64,000 bases of DNA from Mytilus trossulus (Eukaryota; Mollusca; Bivalvia; Mytilida; Mytilidae), in the NCBI RefSeq assembly GCF_036588685.1, contig NC_086386.1:21472931-21536930 (forward strand). The letters are read 5' to 3'. Positions 55,245-64,000 of this stretch are shown piece after piece. The position numbers were made by a program, and so were the translations under genes. Each line of letters opens with the position of its first letter. The stretch's first letter is position 1. Under the pieces are notes generated by a model. That model was not told where the DNA came from. It saw only the letters and a list, made by a program, of their open reading frames with translations, and did no database searches.

Positions 55245-55813
55245 GAAGCTGGTGCATGAGTGTCAATGAGAAGTCTCCACAAGACACAGAAATTAATAAT
55301 TATACAATGTAGCCTAGGTCACCACACGGTCTTCAACAAGGAGCAAGATTCATACCGCAAAGTCAGATAATTAAGGCACCGACATGACAATGTAAAACAA
55401 TTAAAACGAGAAAACAAACGGTCTAATTTATGTACAAAAAATAAACGAAAAACAAGATAGGCACGTGCATATAAAACAAGGCGGGGTTAAACATGTTATC
55501 GGGATCCCAACCCTCCCCCTTATGTGGTATGAGTGCCAATGAGAACTCTCCACAAAAGACCAGATGACACAAACACTAACGACTATAGGTCATATGCAGC
55601 TTTCAACAATAAGCAGTCAATACTGCATAAAGTCAGCAATAAAAGGCACTGAAATGACATACAATATTCAAACGAGAAAATAAACGAACTAATTTATATA
55701 CAAAAAATGAACGAAAAACAAGTATGTAACACATAAAAAACGACCTTCATTGAATTACAGGCTCCTGACTTACCATAGGCACATACATTGTACATACCGA
55801 ATAAGGCGGGTTT
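55245..55813 (+). repeat. Two head-to-tail dispersed repeats of the 'gccaatgagac' family
   Basis: Copy near 55245-55500 (agtgtcaatgagaagtctcc, accacacggtcttcaacaag) and copy 55518-55813 (atgtggtatgagtgccaatg, atgcagctttcaacaataag). Both end near a gcaca..aaggcggg block. Confidence 0.5.
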
Positions 55814-57541
55814 GAACATGTTACGAACGTAAGCGGGATCCCCACCTCAACACAAAAATCAAATTTGAAATTTTCAAGTGTCACTTTTACCGTTCAACCT
55901 TTAAAACGTAAGTGCTGACTCTTTCGTTTCCTTTCTCTTAAATAAGTCTGACTCAATAAAGTGTTAGGAACCTTATACGCGATTCACATTATCCCATAAC
56001 ACAGATCTATTAAGTTCGATATTGGGTCCCGATGGCGTCACTGTTCATGAGTTTTTAGATGTAAAAAGTTGTGGTCTGAGTACCAATGATACAAATGTCA
56101 ACCCCGGAACCTTGAGATACATGTAGGAAAACTGCTTAATCTATTGTTTCCGTTTTTTTACTTTAATTTGCCTCAACCAAATGTCTTGAAACTTATTCAC
56201 AATGCGTATGGTCACAAAATGATCAAAATTACTCGAATCCTGCATCTATATGTGGAAGTGTACTCATTTTTTTCACAAGCAGGGGCATCTGTGGTTAATA
56301 GACATATTCTACATTTATTTCAGTAATCAGCGTATTTACTTCCATTGAATTCTTCTTTAAATAGACTTAATTTGCACATTTTTTTCAAGATCTCGATGCA
56401 GTTTGGTAACAGACAGTGATATTTCAAGTTACATGTGACCAACTTAACAAAGTGTTTCACTAGAATGAGCTCTCTGTCTTAGTGTACTTTAAAGGTTCTT
56501 AGCATTGAGTTCAATTTATTGATATGCGTATACCTTCTGTGTGAATTTTTATGATGTAAAATCAGACTATCCATATCTACATGTCCATGAAATGAAATCT
56601 AAGGAAAAATGATTGAAACATTTTGCATTATCTATCACAACTGGCAGCACGCGATGCCACTGAAGCAATGAATTTCCTTACTTGATATTCACGAAAATTA
56701 GAGGATTTGGTGTCATCTGAACCAAACATTCTTAAAAATTAAGAATGGAAATGTGGAATGTGTAAAAGAAACAGTTACCATGTCAAAAGAGCAGAAAACA
56801 GTCAAAGGCCACTAATGGGTCTTCACCAAAGCGAGAAAATCCCTTGCCCAAAGCGGGCTTCAGATGGCCCTTAACAGAATGTGTACTAGTTCAAACTCCA
56901 AATCATAAAATAAACTAACAATTAAAAACATACAAGACTAACAAAAACCAGAGACTCCTGACTTGACGTCAAGGTAATCATACCAAGAGACACATCCAAT
57001 ATGCAAAGGTCAAGAGTCAAAAAGTCATAGTCTGGTTATGAGATCCTTGTAAAAAAAAAAAAGAAGCGGATGTTGAGAAGGGTCATCGTGGTACACAAAA
57101 CTAATAATATTATCAGATTATTACATGGCATTTGTCATATCGCATGTATTATCAGCCCTAGGTTCAATATCAGCCCAAGAGACGCATGGCTCGAGGTCTG
57201 ATATTGACCGAGGGCTGATAATACATGCGATATGAAAAATGATATGTTATGATCTTTTTATCATATGCTTCAACAATGGAGAAAAATAACTGATTCGTAT
57301 ATTGATCCTTTTACGTGGTTCTGTAATAGAAGTTCAAAGATTCAAAAGTTCACGGACGTCGGACCCCAAATTTAGTACATTCGATATGAATTTTTTCTAT
57401 CATTTGCCTCAACAGAGAAGAAACACATATCATGGACGAATCGACAAAAACAAAACAAAAACTCACAATACACATAATGAAGACTGATTGGCAACTTTTT
57501 AAAGTAACTTTCTAAATTATGTTTAAAACTTTTAAACAATG

Positions 57542-57577
<36 letters not shown>

Positions 57578-58430
57578 ATTTCACAAAAATATACTTTCCA
57601 GTATCCAAATGATTGTTTTGTACACTACTTTGTAATGGTTTCTACTGAAAACGTAACATTGAGATGTATTTTCCGGAATTTGCCGAGTATCACCGGAATG
57701 CCATGTGATAACGTTACGGAAAGGCATGTGATAACAATCGAAACATGTGATAAACTTTTCATATCAGCCCGCTAAGGACCAATTCGAAAAATATGGAATT
57801 TACGTTAATTTAATCCTATTATCATACAGTAAAAATCATATGTTATTTAGTCTACGTATATGATAAATCTATATATCTAATATATCTAAGAAGATGTGGT
57901 ACGAGTGCCAATCAGACAGTTTATTCTCCATTTAATTCAAACACGATATACAAGTTTTACATTGAGGGCAAAGGTAAAGCTCACATGAAGTTTCTCGTGC
58001 CAATAGACTCATCATCTTATGACAATACATCTACATGCCACATATTCAGAAGCAAGGTCAATTGAAAATTATATTTTGAGGTCGAGGTAATATACATGTA
58101 GGCCAGAAGCCAAAAGTCAAAGTCTGATCAAATGTTCCATGTAAAAAATACACACAGCAGTCTTGCACGAAAGCTTATTATGGTACACGTAACAATGTCT
58201 CATGTTATGACGCACTACACATGCAAACTATAGAAAACCTTGGGCAGAGACAGAAACACAATATATATAACTAAACTCAATTGAATGGTACTTGTATTAC
58301 AGGTCAATACAATTGCCTTTCCACAAAAATAAACTCTCGCAACAATGCAAAGTTAAACCCGTCTTTCACTAAAGTTTGAGCAGAATTATTAGCAACGACT
58401 ATCTTACCACTGTTAATTGAGAATCGAGTC
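55814..58430. repeat. Direct tandem duplication, copy 1 (about 2.6 kb)
   Basis: Starts gaacatgttacgaacgtaag and ends ttgagaatcgagtc. It matches copy 2 along its full length with scattered substitutions. Relative to copy 2 it lacks an 18-bp piece near 55885 and 40 bp at about 58090. Holds a palindrome at 57123-57248 and a poly-T tract at 57546-57572. No intact gene recognised. Confidence 0.92.
57123..57248. repeat. Long palindrome in duplication copy 1
   Basis: Arms of about 51 bp: acatggcatttgtcatatcg to aatatcag pairs with ctgatattgaccgagggctg to gatatgt. The centre holds ccaagagacgcatggctcga. Confidence 0.8.
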
Positions 58431-58437
58431 TGATCAT

Positions 58438-60174
58438 GAACATGTTACGAACGTAAGCGGGATCCCCACCTCAACACAAAAATCAAATTTGAAATTTTCA
58501 AGTGTCACTTTTACCGTTCAAGAGTTATCATGTCCCTTTAAAACGTAAGTGCTGACTCTTTCGTTTCCTTTCTCTTAAATAAGTCTGACTCAATAAAGTG
58601 TTAGGAACCTTATACGCGATTCACATTACCCCATAACACAGATCTATTAAGTTCGATATTGGGTCCCGATGGCGTCACTGTTCATGAGTTTTTAGATGTA
58701 AAAAGTTGTGGTCTGAGTACCAATGATACAAATGTCAACCCCGGAACCTTGAGATACATGTAGGAAAACTGCTTAATCTATTGTTTCCGTTTTTTTACTT
58801 TAATTTGCCTCAACCAAATGTCTTGAAACTTATTCACAATGCGTATGGTCACAAAATGATCAAAATTACTCGAATCCTGCATCTATATGTGGAAGTGTAC
58901 TCATTTTTTTCATAAGCAGGGGCATCTGTGGTTAATAGAAATATTCTACATTTATTTCAGTAATCAGCGTATTTACTTCCATTGAATTCTTTTTTAAATA
59001 GACTTAATTTGCACATTTTTTTCAAGATCTCGATGCAGTTTGGTAACAGACAGTGATATTTCAAGTTAAATGTGACCAACTTAACAAAGTGTTTCACTAG
59101 AATGAGCTCTCTGTCTTAGTTTACTTTAAAGGTTCTTAGCATTGAGTTCTATTTATTGATATGCGTATACCTTCTGTGTGAATTTTTATGATGTAAAATC
59201 AGACTATCCATATCTACATGTCCATGAAATGAAATCTAAGGTAAAATGATTGAAAATGATTTTGCATTATCTATCACAACTGGCAGCACACGATGCCACT
59301 GAAGCAATGAATTTCCTTACTTGATATTCACGGAAATTAAATGATTTAGTGTCATCTGAACCAAACATTCTTAAAAATTAAGAATGGAAATGTGGAATGT
59401 GTAAAAGAAACAGTTACCATGTCAAAAGAGCAGAAAACAGTCAAAGGCCACTAATGGGTCTTCAACAAAGCGAGAAAATCCCTCGCCCAAAGCGGGCTTC
59501 AGATGGCCCTTAACAGAATGTGTACAATTCAAACTCCAAATCATAAAATAAACTAACAATTGAAAAATACAAGACTAACAAAAACCAGAGACTCCTGACT
59601 TGACGTCAAGGTAATCATACCAAGAGACACATCCAATATGCAAAGGTCAAGAGTCAAAAAGTCATAGTCTGGTTATGAGATCCTTGTAAAAAAAAAAGAA
59701 GCGGATGTTGAGAAGGGTCATCGTGGTACACAAAACTAATAATATTATCAGATTATTACATGGCATTTGTCATATCGCATGTATTATCAGCCCTAGGTTC
59801 AATATCAGCCCAAGAGACGCATGGCTCGAGGTCTGATATTGACCGAGGGCTGATAATACATGCGATATGAAAAATGACATGTTATGATCTTTTTATCATA
59901 TGCTTCAACAATGGAGAAAAATAACTGATTCGTATATTGATCCTTTTACGTGGTTCTGTAATAGAAGTTCAAAGATTCAAAAGTTCACGGACGTCGGACC
60001 CCAAATTTAGTACATTCGATATGAATTTTTTCTATCATTTGCCTCAACAGAGAAGAAACACATATCATGGACGAATCGACAAAAACAAAACAAAAAATCA
60101 CAATACACATAATGAAGACTGATTGGAAACTTTTTAAAGTAACTTTCTAAATTATGTTTAAAACTTTTAAACAA

Positions 60175-60205
<31 letters not shown>

Positions 60206-61101
60206 TTATTTCACAAAAATATACTTTCCAGTATCCAAATGATTGTTTTGTACACTACTTTGTAATGGTTTCCACTGAAAACGTAACATTGAGATGTATT
60301 TTCCGGAATTTGCCGAGTATCACCGGAATGCCATGTGATAAAGTTACGGAAAGGCATGTGATAACAATCGAAACATGTGATAAACGTTTCATATCAGCCC
60401 GCTAAGGACTAATTCGAAAAATATGGAATTTACGTTAATTTAATCCTATTATCATACAGTAAAAATCATGTTATTTAGTCTAAGTATATGATAAATCTAT
60501 ATATCTAATATATCTAAGAAGATGTGGTACGAGTGCCAATCAGACAGTTAATTCTCCATTTAATTCAAACACGATATACAAGTTTTACATTGAGGGCAAA
60601 GGTAAAGCTCACATGCAGTTTCTCGTGCCAATAGACTCATCATCTTATGACAATACATCTACATGCCACATATTCAGAAGCAAGGTCAATTGAAAATTAT
60701 ATTTTGAGGTCGAGGTAATATACCGAGGAACACACTGCAACATGATGACACACCCAACGTGCATACATGTAGGTCAGAAGCCAAAAGTCAAAGTCTGATC
60801 AAATGTTCCATGTAAAAAATACACACAGCAGTCTTGCACGAAAGCTTATTATGGTACACGTAACAATGTCTCATGTTATGACGCACTACACATGCAAAAT
60901 ATAGAAAACCTTGGGCAGAGACAGAAACACAATATATATAAATAAACTCAATTGAATGGTACTTGTATTACAGGTCAATACAATTGCCTTTCCACAAAAA
61001 TAAACTCTCGCAACAATGCAAAGTTAAACCCGTCTTTCACTAAAGTTTGAGCAGAATTATTAGCAACGACTATCTTACCACTGTTAATTGAGAATCGAGT
61101 C
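58438..61101. repeat. Direct tandem duplication, copy 2 (about 2.66 kb)
   Basis: Same start and end sequences as copy 1, 7 bp after it (tgatcat between). Contains agttatcatgtccctt near 58523 and cgaggaacacactgcaacat onward at 60724-60763, both absent from copy 1. Its poly-T tract at 60179-60204 has a different length. Palindrome at 59758-59883. Confidence 0.92.
59758..59883. repeat. Long palindrome in duplication copy 2
   Basis: Second copy of the 57123-57248 palindrome, offset 2635 bp, arms maintained. Confidence 0.8.
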
Positions 61102-61287
61102 GTGCAGTTATGTCAATAAATTAAAACGGTTGGGTTAAACAATGGAAATTAACACTGTATATTTATATAAACGATCAATCTTGTAAATAAATAAATAAAT
61201 AATCTTTATTTCAAGAGGATGATCCCATTAGTTAAAACTAATCTTCCTGAGAGTCCTCAAAATAATAATAACATAGTTATGTTATAG

Positions 61288-61432
61288 TTATTGACCAAGC
61301 AAGTCGGTATATGGGATTTAATCTGCACAGCACGAGATGACACAATAACCCGAACGACGTAGGAGTTCGGGTTATTGGGTCATCTCGTGCTGTGCAGATT
61401 AAATTCCATATACCGATTTGATTGGCCAATAA
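61288..61432. repeat. Long palindrome, about 68-bp arms
   Basis: Left ttattgaccaagcaagtcgg to aataacccgaac and right gttcgggttattgggtcatc to gattggccaataa pair with about six mismatches around an 8-nt loop. Followed by a CCAAT-type site and ttgacgtcattccg at about 61480. Confidence 0.85.
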
Positions 61433-61952
61433 CTGTTTTAACACATGACGCAATCAATTTACGTGAACGTTTTAGAAATGTTGACGTCATTCCGCAATCC
61501 ACGGATCCTAGGAAAATTTCTTGTAGGGTAAAGTAAGGCGAAAATACGACTTTGGTAAGTTTAAAATTTATAATTTTTTTCATATTTAGACTCATTCTAA
61601 AATTGGGATTTAATGGTATATTTTTTTTTTATCGTTTCCACAGGCGCTTGGGTATATGATAAAAAAAAATGTTTTGTTGATTAAAATATTTCCGTTAAAT
61701 TTATTCCCCATTTTCATTTAATTGGTGACTATTAAGACTTTCACAAACTGTGTACTTTCGGTGTATGAATAAAAAAAAAACATAACTGCAAGGGTTATTG
61801 AGTTTAAATCAGAATAATTGCTTTTGAATTTCTCAATGATATGCTTAGAGAGAAAAAGAAACGAGGAAGATATTATATTACCTAAATTTAAAATGTATAA
61901 TAAACAGAAAATACGTTTCTCTTTCAAAACCTTTTACTCCCCGCAACCCCGT

Positions 61953-61974
61953 CCCCCCCCCCCCCCCCCCCCAA
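61953..61974 (+). repeat. Poly-C tract
   Basis: Long C run after cccgt. The polyproline ORF across it is an artefact. Confidence 0.8.
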
Positions 61975-62780
61975 TCTCTTTTTATCTTCTGTATTGCTTT
62001 TTAAGACACGTCAGTCTAAATGAAGTCTGATTGATCTCAAGCTAATCCCCCCGTTTTAAAACAAACTGAAATATGGTCCTCATTAAATTCGATCCAAAAA
62101 TAGTTCCTTTATATTCGGATATTCAAAAAGGCGTTATAAATTCCATTGAGTCTGAAACTAATCTAAATCAGATTGATTTATTTATATTCGGATATTCTTA
62201 GATACAATTCTTTTTGGGCAGAAATTAACAAAAATTGTTTTAACTTTCTTTTTTACTTTAAAACACTGATATAGATTTACGTTGTACACAAAATATAATA
62301 AAATAGTTTATGTCCCAGCTTTAAGATAAAAAAAAATTGAAGGAATGAGAAACATTTCTTTTTCCTATTTTGAAACTACGATGTTTGCACGAAGTTTATC
62401 TTTGTCGTAATTTCAAGGCAGATGGCAGACTCGGGGGTGGGGGCGAACAGGTCGTTAACCCTTGGATTTGACAAAGTATCGTGTTTTAGCTTCAAAACGT
62501 CAATATTGTCTTTAGTCTCGCTACACTCGGGGATTTTTTTTTAATTTGATAGAATAACGCCCCTTTCAAAATCCAAGAACCGCCCCTAAAGGAAAAATAG
62601 ATTTGAACTGTGCAGTTATCTGAGGTAGTTAATGCACACCTTAGCTGTGCATTATCCAGATTATACCACAGTAAGAACAAAGAGATTTTACTCTTGCCAT
62701 GTGTTAAAAGTACAAACAGTATTATAAAGTCATATTATACACAATATACAATTGTATTGAAATAATAATGAAAAGGCATA

Positions 62781-64000
62781 TTAATTTGCACAATTGATGA
62801 AAAATTTGTAACATTTTGTTTTAAAAGATACAAGTGTATCACTCATTTTGATTTCATTTGGTAAACTGTTCCATATTTGAGAACCTGAATATGTAAATGT
62901 TTTCTTTAAAAAATTTGTATTTGGTTTTGGAAGATTTAATAGTTTTTCATCAGCTGAACGTAAGTTATAGTTTTGATTATTAGTAAAATGAAAATTTTCT
63001 TCTTAATAGTTAGGAACCATGCCATTAACTGATTTAAATACAAGTATTGCCTTTTGGTATTGAATTCGTTTTTCCACATTTAACCAGTGTAAACTTTTAA
63101 ACAATAAACTGGATGATGTCATTATGTCAGCTTCTACTATAACCCTAGTAGATCTCTTTAATAACTTATTAAGTTTATTTATTCCACTTTCACAACAACT
63201 TCCCCATATATTGCAACAATAATCAAATAATGGCAGAATATAAGCATTAAAATAGATAATACGTATATGCATAGGTAAATATTTTCTTATCTTTTGTGAT
63301 AAATTGATTCTATTTGATATTAGTAATTGACATTTTATCTATTTGCTGATTCCTATTTAAGTTTTTGTCAATATATAAACCAAGTAGTTTTTCACAATCT
63401 ACATTTTCTATTTGTTCATTTGAAATATTTATATCTAAACTGTTTCCAGTTAAACAAAGCCTTTGTTTTGAACCAATAATCATTGATTTACACTTTTTGG
63501 CATTTAATGTCATACAATTTTGCAAACACCAGTTTTCAATAACATGAATATCATTTTGAAGGTTAGAAGCTAACTGAATTACATCATTACCTCTACAATG
63601 TAATGTAGAATCATCTGCATATAAATCTATTAATGAATGTTCTATATTAAGTGGTAAATCATTGATATATAAAATAAATAACAGAGGGCCCAGGACAGAA
63701 CCTTGTGGTACACCAGTTTTTATGCATTTAGTATTAGACATGACGTTATTGACCTTAACTTGTTGGCTTCGTTCAAACAAGTATGACTTAAACCAGTCTA
63801 GTGTACTATTTGAAACATTATAATATTCAAGTTTTTTCAATAAAATTATATGATTAACCAGATCAAAAGCTTTCTTTAAATCTAAAAATATAACTCCGTT
63901 TATCTCTCCATTATCTATATTTGCTAACCATTCATCTACTAATTTAGTAAGTGGAGTAGTACACGAATGTTTAGGTCTGAAACCTGACTATGTAGAATAA
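62781..64000 (-). pseudogene. LINE (non-LTR retrotransposon) reverse transcriptase, broken and partial
   Basis: Enters from the right edge. Motif A region FLDLKKAFD, the GVPQGSVLGPLLFILYIND element and the YADD catalytic box are intact in 63310-63987. The thumb/C-terminal part (YILPLFDYCCNIWG, then SGSQIWNSLPNEIK) ends at a stop at 62781-62783. Breaks: TAG at 63988-63990 where the family usually has Gln before SGFRP; a 1-nt frameshift near 63325-63335; TAA at 63003-63005. The endonuclease part is not in the window. Motifs fit jockey/CR1/L2-type LINEs; the clade is not resolved. Not functional. Confidence 0.85.

Noticed and set aside
57302..57775. ORFs repeated in both tandem copies (also 59937-60405)
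   Set aside because: They recur because the DNA is duplicated. The 61-aa ORF has no ATG start and the other starts in a poly-T tract.
61818..62030. ORF with a polyproline stretch
   Set aside because: The proline run is produced by a poly-C tract.

Overview
AT-rich, intron-rich animal DNA, most likely from a bivalve mollusc close to Mytilus. The evidence is sparse coding sequence in short exons with GT-AG junctions, a tRNA-derived SINE, a LINE reverse transcriptase, and many dispersed motifs I associate with mussel genomes (the 'cctgtaccaagtcaggaata', 'cgtttcgtctac..agactcatcagtga' and 'gtgccaatgagac' families). The species is inferred, not proven.

Main content (about 2.2-35 kb, possibly to 50 kb, minus strand): two tandem, same-orientation paralogous genes, A (12843 to 2235) and B (first exon uncertain, to 19746). 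I rebuilt both exon by exon. Reading frame holds across every junction, all intron phases agree, and exon lengths are equal or differ by multiples of three. Each encodes a predicted type I single-pass membrane protein: signal sequence, a cysteine-containing ectodomain resembling the uncharacterised DUF7042-7045 type domains of invertebrates, a Ser/Thr stalk, a transmembrane helix and a short tail. Both carry a 9-nt microexon just before the stalk. Both also have two mutually exclusive in-frame terminal exons that would give different cytoplasmic tails. This pair of orphan receptor-like genes is the most interesting system in the window.

Between and around the genes: introns and intergenic DNA hold a TIR element inside intron 1 of A, a 250-265-bp tandem repeat with CRE-like sites (15.3-16.0 kb), long-arm palindromic elements (19.0, 20.1, 35.8, 57.1, 59.8, 61.3 kb), a nested tandem duplication (30.1-32.8 kb) in intron 2 of B, and many short dispersed repeats.

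Right half (36-64 kb): no intact gene recognised. It holds a decayed LTR-retrotransposon gag-protease remnant (43.8-46.6 kb, plus strand), a tRNA-SINE (53.2 kb), a direct tandem duplication of about 2.6 kb (55.8-61.1 kb), and a broken LINE reverse transcriptase running off the right edge (62.8-64.0 kb, minus strand). One signal-peptide exon at 50.3 kb may be a remote first exon of gene B.
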